Positions 25,285-34,529 of a DNA stretch of 50,995 nt are shown piece by piece. The notes under the pieces are model-generated. The model made no database searches. It was not told the DNA's origin and saw only the letters and a list, made by a program, of their open reading frames with translations. The DNA is from Acidobacteriota bacterium (GTDB lineage Bacteria > Acidobacteriota > Blastocatellia > RBC074). The number at the start of each line of letters is the position of its first letter. The first letter of the stretch is position 1. Where the stretch lies: positions 1 through 50,995 of the forward strand of contig JAFDVL010000080.1 of the NCBI GenBank assembly GCA_018268995.1, in the 5' to 3' direction. The position numbers were made by a program, and so were the translations under genes.

Positions 25285-28200
25285 ATGAACATTTCACCAG
25301 AACAACTCGCACGCGTGCGAGATTTGTATTTCGATGGCTACTACCTGCAAGCCTATCATTTCGCCGAAACTATTGGCCCTTTGGCCGAATGGGAAGGCAC
25401 CGATGCCAGGCTGCTGGCCGGGCGATTAGCCAACAATCTCGGCTCGTATTCTTTAGGGCGCAAACTGCATTTGCAGGCTTATCGGAATGATCCGCAGCAT
25501 GGCGAAGCTGTGTATTACAAAGCTCGCTTGATTCACGAACGCCGTGGGCCGCTCGCCGCCTGGAATTTCCTGTGCAATGTGGGCGAAACCGTCAACGCGC
25601 CGACCGTTGTGCAAGCCGATTGGCTTGCCTATCACGCGATTGTGCTGGGCGCATTGCGCGACTTCGATGCAGCTGAGGAATGGCTGGCAAAAGCCGAAAA
25701 ACTTGATCCCGCCAACCCCTGGATTTGGATTGAGCGCTCGCATCTGTACGAACTGGAAGACAAGTACGAAGAATCGTTAATGGCGGCCAATCGTTCGCTG
25801 GAACTGCGCCCGAATTTTCGCCCCGGCGTACAGGCGGCAGCACAAATGCTGGTGCTGTTGGGGCGGGATGCGGAAGCGTTGCAATTATTGACTGACGCTG
25901 CCCAACAAATCGAAAGCTGTTGGTTGGTCGGGCAACTGGCGCAATTGCAAATTGAACTTGGCCTGCACGCGGAAGCGCGGCAAAGCATCGAACGATTTGC
26001 CGAACTCGCGCCGTTGATAGATAAGCCCACGGAACAATGGTTGCACGCCCAGCGCGCGGATATTGCTTATTTGTGCGGCGATTATGAGGCAGCGCTTCAT
26101 TTTACGCAGCTTTCAGAAAGCCTGTTTCATAAGCTTGTGGCGGAACGGATGCAGGCAGCAGGCACAGATGCAAAACGTGTTTTGTTGCCCGTTGGTTTTG
26201 TTCGTCAGCATTATCTGACCTGTGCTCCGGCGACGCTCACCTTCATCAGTCGCTTCTGGCAAATGCCAGTGGAGCATTTGAGCGTGGTTGAAGCTATTTG
26301 TTACGACGGCACACCCGCGCGCAGCGAGCGAGATTGGGCCGAAAAGCAAGGCTGGTTTGTCCGGGAATTTTGTGTGAACTGGGACGACACCGTGAAGCTG
26401 ATTGATCGTGGCATCCCATTTACCCTGACCACGGTTCATCCGGGCAATGCACATTTGCAGTCTGTGATTGGCTATGACAGCCGACGCGGCACGATGCTGG
26501 TGCGTGACCCATACGAACGAAGCCTGGGCGAATTTGCGGCCAAAGAAATGCTGGAACGCTATGCTTCGTCTGGCCCGCGTGGGATGGCGATGGTGCCGAT
26601 GGCTCAGAATCATCTGCTCGAAGATTTGAATTTGCACGAAGCCTCTTTGTACGACGGGCTTTATCAGGTGCAACAAGCCTTGTATACACACGAGCGGACT
26701 AAAACCGATGCGCTACTTCAGGCAATGACTAGCACCGCTGAAAATCATCGGCTGACGCATCAGGCGCAGCTTTCGGTCGCAGAATACGATTGCGACGATA
26801 TGCGCGTGTTGGCTTGTCTGGACAAACTGCTGGCATTGTTTCCTGAAGATGCGAACTGGCGGTTGTACAAGCTTTCCGTGCTGCGTCGGATGGCACGACG
26901 CACTGAACGGCTGGAATTGCTGCAAGCGATTTACGCAGACAAGCGTTCGCATCCGCTCTTCTGGCAAATGTATGCCGATGAACTAGGCGATGATGGTCGC
27001 GAGCAGGCAAAAGTCCGCAAGCTGTTACGGCGTACGATGCGGTACGGCGCAGGGGACGCACATAATTATTTTTTGCTGGCCAATCAGTTCTGGACGCAAA
27101 ACCGTTTTGCTGAAGCCAAAGAATTGTATCGCTTTGCCGCGTGTTTGAAAGATACGAACGAATATTATGTGCGGGCATATTTCAATGCAGCACAATATTT
27201 CCACGAACAATCTGAAGCGCTTCAGTTTCTAAGCAGTCGTTTCCAGCGCTTCGGAAAACGTTCAGGCTACCCGGCACGCACGCTGTCTTGGGCTTATGAG
27301 CAAACGGGCCAACAACCGCGCGCCCTGGAAGTATTAAGAGAAGGTTTGCGCCTGCGACCGGATGATGCTGAGTTGATGTTGTATGCCGTAGATGTTTTGG
27401 CGCGGTTCGGAAAATTTGACGAGGCCGCACGGTGGCTGCAACAGGCCGAAAGTAAGGCTCGGCGTGAGGATTGGTTGCACACCGCTGCAACAGTGGCGGC
27501 GTATCGTGGCGAATTGACCTCTGCACTTTCCACCTGGCAGTCGGTGTTGCAGGCAGAACCGCTCAGTATTGGGGCAACGCGAAACATCGCGCAGTTATTG
27601 GCTGATACGCAGGGTGATGAAGCGGTGCTTTCCTTCCTGCGTGAACGCATTGCACAGTTTCCGCATAACCTGGCATTGCATCGGTTGCTGGTTGAATGGG
27701 CGCGCAACGATTCTGCCGCGCAAGAACAAGCGGCGCGCGCGATGATTGAAGTTGATCCGGTAGATGCCTGGGCGCACCGCGAATTGGCACAGGCTTTGAT
27801 TTCACAACAACGTTATCAGGCCGCCCTGGCGGAAGCCGAGCTGGCACAAAAACTGGAGCCAACCAGCCCCTACAGCTACAACCTGCTTGCCCGTGTGTAC
27901 ACCGAAACTGGAAAACCGGAGGAGGCAAAGGCTGCGTATCGTGAGACCATCAAGCTTTCGGTGGATAACGATTTCGCCATTGCCAGCCTGATTGCGATTT
28001 CGCATTCGGCGACGGAGCGGCGCGCCGCATTACAATTTATCAAAGAAGAATTGGTGCGGCAGGTAACGTTTGGCGATGGTTTGCTGGCTTATCGTGAATA
28101 CGCACGAAGTACCCTTAGCGATGAAGAATTGCGCGATGTGTTGCAAGCGGCTTTACAGGCACGACCTGATTTGTGGCCCGCGTGGTCGGCGTTATGTTTG

Positions 28201-30279
28201 CATCTGGTTGACATGCAGCAGTACGACGAGGCGCTGAAACTGGCCGAACAATCGGCAGAATTCTTCCCGTTGGTGCCGCGCGTCTGGTTTGATTTGTCGC
28301 TGGTGCATCAATCGCGCCTGGATCGTCAGGGCGAAATTGCTGCGTTGCAAAAAGCACTGGAAATCAATCCAAGCTGGGGCAAAGCCGTCCGCCAACTGGC
28401 CGATGCTTATTTGAATTCCGGCGAACTGGAAAAAGCGCGCACGATGCTGGAACAGTCCATTGCACAAACGCCGCTCGATTCGATCAATTATGGTTATCTG
28501 GCTGATGTGCTGTGGCGGTTGGGTGAAAAAGAGCAGGCAATTGAACAGCTCAAACGCGCGGTCACGATAGAGCCTGGCTACGATTGGGCCTGGACTTCGT
28601 TGCGGGCGTGGTCGAAAGACCTCAAACGCGAAAACGAAGTCATCGCTTTAGCGCGTGAGTTGGCGGAAAAGCGTTCGGGCGAAGCGCGTTCGTGGCTGTT
28701 GCTGGCGCAAACGCTGGATCGTTCGGAAGACTTGCCGGAGCGATTACGCGCATTGGATCGGGCCAATGATCTCAATCCGCGTTTGGTTGAAGCACACGTG
28801 ATGCGGGCACGGCTTTTGTCAGAAGCGCATCGTTATGACGCAGCCCGCGCGGCTTGTCATCCGGCGATTTTCAATGGTGATCGGCCTGCGCGATTGCGCA
28901 CAGCGGAAGCCCTTGTGGAAGCCGATAGCGGCAACCTTGAACAAGCCATTGAGAAGATGTACGAAGTCGTCAATGAAGAACCGAATAACTACGAAGGTTG
29001 GGATTGCCTGGTGGTGTGGACGCGGGGCGATGAGCGGCGTAAAGATCAATACTTAAAAGCCGCGACAGAGTTGGCTCGCATTGCGCCGAATTATGTCATC
29101 TCGCTTGGCTATCTGGGCGAAGCGCGCAGCTTGAATGGAGATCGTGCGGGCGCTAAGGAAGCCTTCAAGCGCGCATTCACGTTGTCGCCGGATTACGATT
29201 TTGGCGGGTTTAATCTCTTCGATTTGCAATTGGAAGATGACGAAATTGAAGCCGCGAAAGAAACGCTTCAGACTCTGAAACAACATGTGGGTGGCGATTG
29301 GGTGACGCTGCGCGAGTTGGACTTGGCCATCAAACAAAAAGACAAAGAAACGGCCACTAAACTTTTCCGGCATCTTTGTCAGGAAACGGAGGCTGAACGT
29401 TCCTTGCTTGATTTTGCAATCAAGGCGATGGATGCGAATAACCTGTATCAGCAAGCCGAAATGGTATTGGAAGAATCGTTAGATGTGGCGAATGCCAATC
29501 CGGCAGTGGGCGATATTTGGGTGGAGCGTTGGGTCGAACGCGGCGAGTTTGAGAAATGCCGTCAGCGACTTGAAGGCGATATGCCAAGAAGCCCTGTCTG
29601 GCATCATGCCGCCGGAACTTTTTTGGAAAAGTCCGCCAAAACCAAGCGCGTTTCTGACGTGCGAAAGTTTGTCCAGAAAAACGCCGCCGCTTTGCGCAGC
29701 GATAATGATACGTGGGGCACCGTTGGCTATGTGTTGCTTGAATTGGATCGCTACAAAGATGTGGTCGAATGGTTGGCCGATTGGCGGACGCGAAAAGAGC
29801 TTCGCCCCTGGATGTTCTGGAATTACGTGCTGGCCTTGCGTCACCTGAACCGTGATACAGAAGCGTATGAGGCGGGACGTCACGCAGTGGAATTGCCGCC
29901 GGATCATATTTTCGATGCCCATCAGGTTTTGCTCAGTTTTGACGAAGTGCTGGCGAATGATGTCGAGACGGCAGGCGAGCGGTTGCGCCAAATCCATTAC
30001 GATGGATTACGCGATTGGGATAAATTCGCCTACGACACTGCGGTCACGATGGTGGAATTTGCGCGCGCGCCCGAAGAAGGTGTCTCACGACTTGCCAGCC
30101 TGGCTGCTTTGCGTCGTGGCTATCCGCCTTTCTGGAAAGACAAACTGCTTTTCAGGGCACATCGGAGAGCAACGCAAAAGATTGCCGAGCAGTCCGATAA
30201 TTTTATTGTGAAGCTCTGGGCCTATTTACAGGTCGGTGCCCTCTTCTTACAGAAAGCTTTCCTTCCACTGCAAGGCTGA
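25285..30279 (+). CDS. Giant TPR protein with C39-like peptidase domain
   Basis: This 1,664-residue protein is made of tetratricopeptide-type helical repeats almost throughout. Near residues 300-420 it carries a papain-like C39 peptidase domain: RQHYLTCAPATL with Cys313, GNAHLQSVIGYD with His390 and LVRDPYE with Asp408, which form a plausible catalytic triad. The start at 25285 (MNISPEQLARVRDLYF) is chosen over upstream in-frame codons because the preceding 52 residues are unlike the repeats. No signal peptide or membrane helix is seen, so it is probably cytosolic. C39 domains usually process leader peptides of exported peptides, but no ABC exporter is near. The many TPRs suggest a scaffold. 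The following gene may be translationally coupled through a hairpin. Confidence 0.8.
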   Translation: MNISPEQLARVRDLYFDGYYLQAYHFAETIGPLAEWEGTDARLLAGRLANNLGSYSLGRKLHLQAYRNDPQHGEAVYYKARLIHERRGPLAAWNFLCNVGETVNAPTVVQADWLAYHAIVLGALRDFDAAEEWLAKAEKLDPANPWIWIERSHLYELEDKYEESLMAANRSLELRPNFRPGVQAAAQMLVLLGRDAEALQLLTDAAQQIESCWLVGQLAQLQIELGLHAEARQSIERFAELAPLIDKPTEQWLHAQRADIAYLCGDYEAALHFTQLSESLFHKLVAERMQAAGTDAKRVLLPVGFVRQHYLTCAPATLTFISRFWQMPVEHLSVVEAICYDGTPARSERDWAEKQGWFVREFCVNWDDTVKLIDRGIPFTLTTVHPGNAHLQSVIGYDSRRGTMLVRDPYERSLGEFAAKEMLERYASSGPRGMAMVPMAQNHLLEDLNLHEASLYDGLYQVQQALYTHERTKTDALLQAMTSTAENHRLTHQAQLSVAEYDCDDMRVLACLDKLLALFPEDANWRLYKLSVLRRMARRTERLELLQAIYADKRSHPLFWQMYADELGDDGREQAKVRKLLRRTMRYGAGDAHNYFLLANQFWTQNRFAEAKELYRFAACLKDTNEYYVRAYFNAAQYFHEQSEALQFLSSRFQRFGKRSGYPARTLSWAYEQTGQQPRALEVLREGLRLRPDDAELMLYAVDVLARFGKFDEAARWLQQAESKARREDWLHTAATVAAYRGELTSALSTWQSVLQAEPLSIGATRNIAQLLADTQGDEAVLSFLRERIAQFPHNLALHRLLVEWARNDSAAQEQAARAMIEVDPVDAWAHRELAQALISQQRYQAALAEAELAQKLEPTSPYSYNLLARVYTETGKPEEAKAAYRETIKLSVDNDFAIASLIAISHSATERRAALQFIKEELVRQVTFGDGLLAYREYARSTLSDEELRDVLQAALQARPDLWPAWSALCLHLVDMQQYDEALKLAEQSAEFFPLVPRVWFDLSLVHQSRLDRQGEIAALQKALEINPSWGKAVRQLADAYLNSGELEKARTMLEQSIAQTPLDSINYGYLADVLWRLGEKEQAIEQLKRAVTIEPGYDWAWTSLRAWSKDLKRENEVIALARELAEKRSGEARSWLLLAQTLDRSEDLPERLRALDRANDLNPRLVEAHVMRARLLSEAHRYDAARAACHPAIFNGDRPARLRTAEALVEADSGNLEQAIEKMYEVVNEEPNNYEGWDCLVVWTRGDERRKDQYLKAATELARIAPNYVISLGYLGEARSLNGDRAGAKEAFKRAFTLSPDYDFGGFNLFDLQLEDDEIEAAKETLQTLKQHVGGDWVTLRELDLAIKQKDKETATKLFRHLCQETEAERSLLDFAIKAMDANNLYQQAEMVLEESLDVANANPAVGDIWVERWVERGEFEKCRQRLEGDMPRSPVWHHAAGTFLEKSAKTKRVSDVRKFVQKNAAALRSDNDTWGTVGYVLLELDRYKDVVEWLADWRTRKELRPWMFWNYVLALRHLNRDTEAYEAGRHAVELPPDHIFDAHQVLLSFDEVLANDVETAGERLRQIHYDGLRDWDKFAYDTAVTMVEFARAPEEGVSRLASLAALRRGYPPFWKDKLLFRAHRRATQKIAEQSDNFIVKLWAYLQVGALFLQKAFLPLQG

Positions 30280-30285
30280 GGCATA

Positions 30286-30331
30286 CTTGCAGCTCTTTTG
30301 AGATTCTTTACACGCTAAGGAGCTGCAAGTG
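30286..30331 (+). promoter_or_regulatory. Hairpin sequestering the ribosome site and start of the DUF1460 gene
   Basis: CTTGCAGCTC (30286-30295) is perfectly complementary to GAGCTGCAAG (30320-30329). The pairing extends by one G-U and two A-U pairs into the AAGGAG ribosome site (30317-30322), and the GTG start begins at 30329, giving a 13-bp stem over an 18-nt loop. The left arm starts 7 bases after the stop of the upstream TPR gene. A terminating ribosome there could open the stem, so this looks like translational coupling or a conditional start. It is seen in sequence only. Confidence 0.6.
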
Positions 30332-31039
30332 CCACGTAAAGGCCAAACATTAGACCGCAAAATCACACAACAACTCTTAAAAGAAACCAAATCGCTTCCC
30401 ACCGTGGGCGAACGATTGAAATTCATCACCGCATATTTTCTCGGCAAGCCTTATATCATTAATCCTCTCATTGGCTCAGACACAGAACCAGAAGTGTTTA
30501 CTGCAACCTACGACGGGTTTGATTGCGTCACGTACCTGGAAACCGCACTGGCTTTGGCGTGGGCAAAAACGCCAAACGATGTAAAAGAACTCCTGCGCGA
30601 AATTCGCTATCGCAACGGCAACATCAAATGGGAAGAGCGGCTGCATTACACGACCGATTGGAGTAAGTATCACCTCAAACGTGGCGCGCTGGCGGACATC
30701 ACACGCGGCGAAGATACGCTGAGTCGAACGAAAGAAATCAATTTTCTGAAATGCTTCAAGCCGCGCGCAATTACCTATCGTTACTTTCCGAAACGCAAGC
30801 TCAACAAGGTCAGCAAGCGGTTCCGCGACGGCGATTTGATTTATTTCGCCTCGACGCGCAAAGGGCTGGACACGTTTCATGTCGGCCTGTTGTTTTGGGT
30901 CAATGACAAACTGGTGCTACGACATTCTGCCAAAAGCAAAGGCGGTGTCGTCGAACAGGAACTGGCGGAATTTGTAAAAGTGAATACAATGCCTGGTTTC
31001 ATTGTCGCGAGACCCAAAGAATCTGTACCGAAATTATGA
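30329..31039 (+). CDS. DUF1460 family, N-acetylmuramoyl-L-alanine amidase-like
   Basis: This 236-residue protein matches DUF1460, an NlpC/P60-related fold annotated as amidase-like and acting on peptidoglycan fragments. Key features are YFLGKPYIINPLIGS, then ATYDGFDCVTYLETALALAW with the nucleophile Cys in FDC, and FHVGLLFWVND with the catalytic His, followed by GFIVARPKE. Unlike many relatives, no signal peptide is visible from the GTG start (30329), so it may act in the cytoplasm on recycled muropeptides, or the start may be wrong. AAGGAG lies 6 bases upstream but is buried in a hairpin. The stop overlaps the next start by 4 bp (ATGA). Confidence 0.82.
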   Translation: MPRKGQTLDRKITQQLLKETKSLPTVGERLKFITAYFLGKPYIINPLIGSDTEPEVFTATYDGFDCVTYLETALALAWAKTPNDVKELLREIRYRNGNIKWEERLHYTTDWSKYHLKRGALADITRGEDTLSRTKEINFLKCFKPRAITYRYFPKRKLNKVSKRFRDGDLIYFASTRKGLDTFHVGLLFWVNDKLVLRHSAKSKGGVVEQELAEFVKVNTMPGFIVARPKESVPKL

Positions 31040-32409
31040 ATACCCTAGCGATCACTAATTCCTCTCATCCGAAAATTCAAGAAATCAAGACGCCAACGAA
31101 TTTGCCCGGCGAAGCAATTAATGACCTTATCAATACTATCCAAGCTGCTTATCTGTTGCTTACATTTTCCGGCAGCCAAATCACACTCGGCGCACGTACG
31201 CTCGAACGTCTGGTGCAGGTTGCCGAAGACACCGGGGCCACGTTGGTTTATTCCGACTTCCGCGAAAGTAACGAACAAGGCGAGATCAGCGATCATCCGT
31301 TGATTGATTATCAATTGGGTTCGATCCGCGACAATTTTGATTTTGGTTCCGTGTTGTTGCTTTCACGTAACGCAGCGTTGGCTGCGCTGGACAAACACGG
31401 CGCAGTGCCAGGTGATTTGCAATGGGGCGGCCTATACGATTTGCGTTTGAAGCTTTCGATTGAAGGCGAAATCCTGCGGATTCCTGAGCCCTTGTACACG
31501 CGTTCGATTCTGGATGCGCGACGCAGCGGCGAGAAGATTTTTGATTATGTTGATCCGCGCAATCGCGATTATCAGATTGAGATGGAACAAATCGCGACGG
31601 CACACCTGAAGCGCATCGGCGCGTATCTGGAACCAGAGTTTGCTGCTGTGCCTGCGACGACAGAAATCTTTCCCGTTCACGCCAGCGTCATCATCCCCGT
31701 GCGCAATCGCGAAAAAACGATTGGCGATGCGGTGCGCAGCGTGTTGTCGCAACGAACTGATTTCGATTTCAATGTCATCGTCGTGGACAATCATTCGACC
31801 GATGGCACAACCGAAGTGCTCGAAAATCTGGCGACCGAAGATTCGCGTGTGATTCATTTGATTCCGACACGCACGGATTACGGCATCGGCGGTTGCTGGA
31901 ACGAAGGCGTGTATTCGGCGCGTTGTGGACGCTACGCTGTGCAATTGGATTCGGACGACATCTACACGAATGAGCGAACGTTGGCCAAAATGGTAGAGGC
32001 CTTTGAAAACGGCAAATACGCGATGGTGATTGGTTCGTACACAACCGTAGATTTTGACCTGAGTGAACTGCCGCCCGGCTTGATTGATCACAAGGAATGG
32101 ACGCGCGACAACGGACGCAACAATGCGCTGCGCATCAACGGACTGGGCGCGCCGCGTGCGTTTGATGTTTCGATCCTGCGCCAAATTGGATTGCCGAATG
32201 TCAGCTACGGCGAAGATTACGCGCTGGCTTTACGGATCAGCCGCGAGTATGAAATCGGACGTGTGTATGAATCTGTCTATTTCGCCCGCCGTTGGAGTGG
32301 GAATTCTGATAGCGCCTTGCCTTTGCCGACGATGAATCGCTACGACACGTACAAAGACCGCATCCGCACGTGGGAAATACAGGCACGGCAGCGAAAGAAT
32401 GCACGGTGA
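31036..32409 (+). CDS. Family 2 glycosyltransferase with vestigial N-terminal half-domain
   Basis: This is a 457-residue glycosyltransferase. From about residue 215 a complete GT-A domain is seen: HASVIIPVRNREKTIGDAVR, VIVVDNHSTDGTTEVL and AVQLDSDDIYTN, where the DSDD segment is the metal-binding DXD-type motif. The first 200 residues resemble the second half of another GT2 domain (GATLVYSDFRESNEQG) without a nucleotide-binding beginning. It overlaps the DUF1460 gene by 4 bp, so the pair is translationally coupled, and a DUF4922 gene follows after a palindromic repeat. The sugar donor and acceptor are unknown. No membrane helices are seen. Confidence 0.87.
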   Translation: MNTLAITNSSHPKIQEIKTPTNLPGEAINDLINTIQAAYLLLTFSGSQITLGARTLERLVQVAEDTGATLVYSDFRESNEQGEISDHPLIDYQLGSIRDNFDFGSVLLLSRNAALAALDKHGAVPGDLQWGGLYDLRLKLSIEGEILRIPEPLYTRSILDARRSGEKIFDYVDPRNRDYQIEMEQIATAHLKRIGAYLEPEFAAVPATTEIFPVHASVIIPVRNREKTIGDAVRSVLSQRTDFDFNVIVVDNHSTDGTTEVLENLATEDSRVIHLIPTRTDYGIGGCWNEGVYSARCGRYAVQLDSDDIYTNERTLAKMVEAFENGKYAMVIGSYTTVDFDLSELPPGLIDHKEWTRDNGRNNALRINGLGAPRAFDVSILRQIGLPNVSYGEDYALALRISREYEIGRVYESVYFARRWSGNSDSALPLPTMNRYDTYKDRIRTWEIQARQRKNAR

Positions 32410-32410
32410 A

Positions 32411-32494
32411 TGTACGACAGGCAGCTTGCCTGTCGCAATGTTTATAACCAAAATCACTTTAACTAGATGTGACAGGCAAATTGCCTGTCGTACA
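32411..32494. repeat. Composite palindromic repeat, family B (copy 1)
   Basis: A 27-bp arm at 32411-32437 (TGTACGACAGGCAGCTTGCC then TGTCGCA) recurs inverted at 32468-32494 with 3 mismatches. Each arm is itself a hairpin (GACAGGCA-GC-TGCCTGTC type). It begins one base after the GT2 stop and ends 4 bases before the DUF4922 start. A second copy is at 42524-42601. Confidence 0.9.
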
Positions 32495-32498
32495 TCCT

Positions 32499-33470
32499 AT
32501 GACCTGGGAATCACGAATTATCACTGACGACGCACTGACCGCTTATGCCAGGGAGCCACTTACCGATTTGCCGGTTCGTGTGCCTGCCTTGATCCAGCAA
32601 CAACTCGCGACGTGGCCGATGTTGCGCAATGCAACAGAAGCGCTCGCGCAAGTGCAATACAGAGAGTTTGATGTCAAAGGCTCGCGCGTGCTGGCGCAGT
32701 TCAATCCGGCGCGGATTGTCAGCACTGCGGCGAAGGTGGATACGGCCTCCATTCAGGCGCGTCCCTGCTTTTTATGTGCTGAGAATCTGCCTGCGGAAGA
32801 GAAGGGCGTGCTATTTGGCAACAACTACGTTGTGTTATGCAATCCGTTTCCCGTGCTCGAAGATCATCTGGTGATTTCGGAACAGGCGCATACGCCACAA
32901 GCCATCGCGCCGCGCTTTACCGACTTGCTGGAATTAACTCAGGCGATGGGCAGCGAATACTTCACTTTGTACAATGGCCCGGCCTGTGGCGCTTCTGCGC
33001 CAGATCATCATCATTTTCAAGCCTGTAGTCGAAAAAATATTCCGCTTTTCACCGAAGTCGAAAATTGGCCACGAGACTACGTTTTGCGAGAATCAGACTT
33101 GGAAGTCTTTACCTTGCACGATTATCGGCTGAATATTCTGGTTGCTTCTGGTTCCAAAATGGATACAATCGCGACCTGGTTTCATCGCTCCCTGCACCGC
33201 CTGGCCTCTTTGACAGCAGCCACTGCGGAACCCCTATTGAACTTAGTTGTGACCTATGATCCCCACCATTGGATGGTTTATTTATTCCCCCGTAAGAAAC
33301 ATCGGCCCGCATGTTATTACGCAGAAGGAGAAGAAAAATTGACCATTAGCCCTGCCGGCATTGATTTGACCGGCGTCCTGGTTGTTCCCGACCCCCACCA
33401 CTTTGCCCGTCTCACCGCGCCTCATATCGCGCAGATCTATGAAGAAATAACGCTCGCCCCATTCGCATAA
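32499..33470 (+). CDS. DUF4922 protein, HIT/GalT-like nucleotide phosphorylase or transferase
   Basis: This 323-residue protein belongs to the DUF4922 group, related to the histidine-triad (HIT) / GalT superfamily that includes Ap4A phosphorylase and GDP-glucose phosphorylase. A Cys pair (RPCFLCAENLP, Cys90 and Cys93) and NPFPVLEDHLVI precede the triad-like active site GASAPDHHHFQ (about 164-174). The start at 32499 (MTWESR) is used because the longer in-frame version would translate the end of the repeat. It follows GT2 and DUF1460 in the same direction. A role in handling a sugar-nucleotide for the neighbouring glycosyltransferase is plausible but unproven. Confidence 0.78.
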   Translation: MTWESRIITDDALTAYAREPLTDLPVRVPALIQQQLATWPMLRNATEALAQVQYREFDVKGSRVLAQFNPARIVSTAAKVDTASIQARPCFLCAENLPAEEKGVLFGNNYVVLCNPFPVLEDHLVISEQAHTPQAIAPRFTDLLELTQAMGSEYFTLYNGPACGASAPDHHHFQACSRKNIPLFTEVENWPRDYVLRESDLEVFTLHDYRLNILVASGSKMDTIATWFHRSLHRLASLTAATAEPLLNLVVTYDPHHWMVYLFPRKKHRPACYYAEGEEKLTISPAGIDLTGVLVVPDPHHFARLTAPHIAQIYEEITLAPFA

Positions 33471-33614
33471 CCCCGAAGCCAGTCTGGCATAACTGGCGTG
33501 TGTCCCCAATCGTAAGTCTACCGAAAAGACACTGGATTCGTGTCTGTGAACTGACATGCCGGAGAAATTTCACTTGTTTGGCAGTACAACATCGCCCCTC
33601 GCAAAAGGGAAATA

Positions 33615-34529
33615 ATGGAGAGACTAACGAAAAAAGATTATTGGAATACGGTGTATTTAGGAACGGCTCCTTTTCAGGCGAAAGCGCGCGCGACGGGACA
33701 ATCAGGAAGGAGTTTGAAGGGCTGGCTCAAACGAACACTCGGCGAATACTGGCGCGATTACAGCGATTATCTGGAATGGGACGTCTTATATCCAACCTAT
33801 TTACCAAATGTCAGTGGGCTGAAAATTATTGAAATCGGCAGTGCCCCCGGCACCAATTTGGTTCGGCACCACAAGACGTTTGGTTATGAACCGTATGGGG
33901 TCGAATATGCAGAAGCCGGGGCAAACCTGAATCGCGAGGAGTTCAGCCAGCATGGATTGAATCCAAATAACGTCATTCGTGCGGATGCCTTTTCAGAAGA
34001 GTTTCTGACGCGTTATGAAGGCTATTTTGATCTCGTCCTTTCGCGCGGATTTATTGAGCATTTCACCGAGATGGATAAAGTGATGAATGCTCACTTGCGG
34101 TTGCTGAAGCCGGGTGGAACGTTGATCGTGACAATTCCAAAGTTAACCGGCGCGCCAAATTTGCTGTTCCGACTTTTCAATCCTGAAGTGATTCCGATGC
34201 ACAATTTGAAGATCATGAATCGGAGGTCATTTGCGTCTTTGTTTCGGCGAAAAGAATTGAAACAGCAATACTGCAATGATTATGGAACCTTCAAGGTGTC
34301 TGTTTGCGGGGCAACGCAACTCAGCGGTGTCAAGGCAACTGTGATGAATGCGTTGATGAACGTCCAACTCTTGCTTAATATGTTCTTTCGGGCCGCCTTT
34401 GGCAAACAAGGCGCTGAGAGTCATTGGTTCAGCCCGTATTTAATTTACATCGGAACGAAAGAACCCTCGCCCCATAGCAAAGAGGAATGCCCAAAGAGGA
34501 ATGAACGCCACTGCCATTCTGTTAATTGA
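33615..34529 (+). CDS. Class I SAM-dependent methyltransferase
   Basis: This 304-residue protein has a Rossmann methyltransferase core. Motif I is IIEIGSAPGTNLV (71-83), and the acidic loop after strand 2 is YGVEYAEAG. FDLVLSRGFIEHF is the motif IV region, and LRLLKPGGTLIVTIP the post-motif typical of Methyltransf_11/23 proteins. The C-terminal 100 residues are less conserved and include a hydrophobic stretch near LLLNMFFRAAF. The substrate is unknown; the glycosyltransferase context suggests a glycan or lipid. GGGAAA provides the ribosome site. The stop lies 29 bp inside purU. Confidence 0.88.
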   Translation: MERLTKKDYWNTVYLGTAPFQAKARATGQSGRSLKGWLKRTLGEYWRDYSDYLEWDVLYPTYLPNVSGLKIIEIGSAPGTNLVRHHKTFGYEPYGVEYAEAGANLNREEFSQHGLNPNNVIRADAFSEEFLTRYEGYFDLVLSRGFIEHFTEMDKVMNAHLRLLKPGGTLIVTIPKLTGAPNLLFRLFNPEVIPMHNLKIMNRRSFASLFRRKELKQQYCNDYGTFKVSVCGATQLSGVKATVMNALMNVQLLLNMFFRAAFGKQGAESHWFSPYLIYIGTKEPSPHSKEECPKRNERHCHSVN

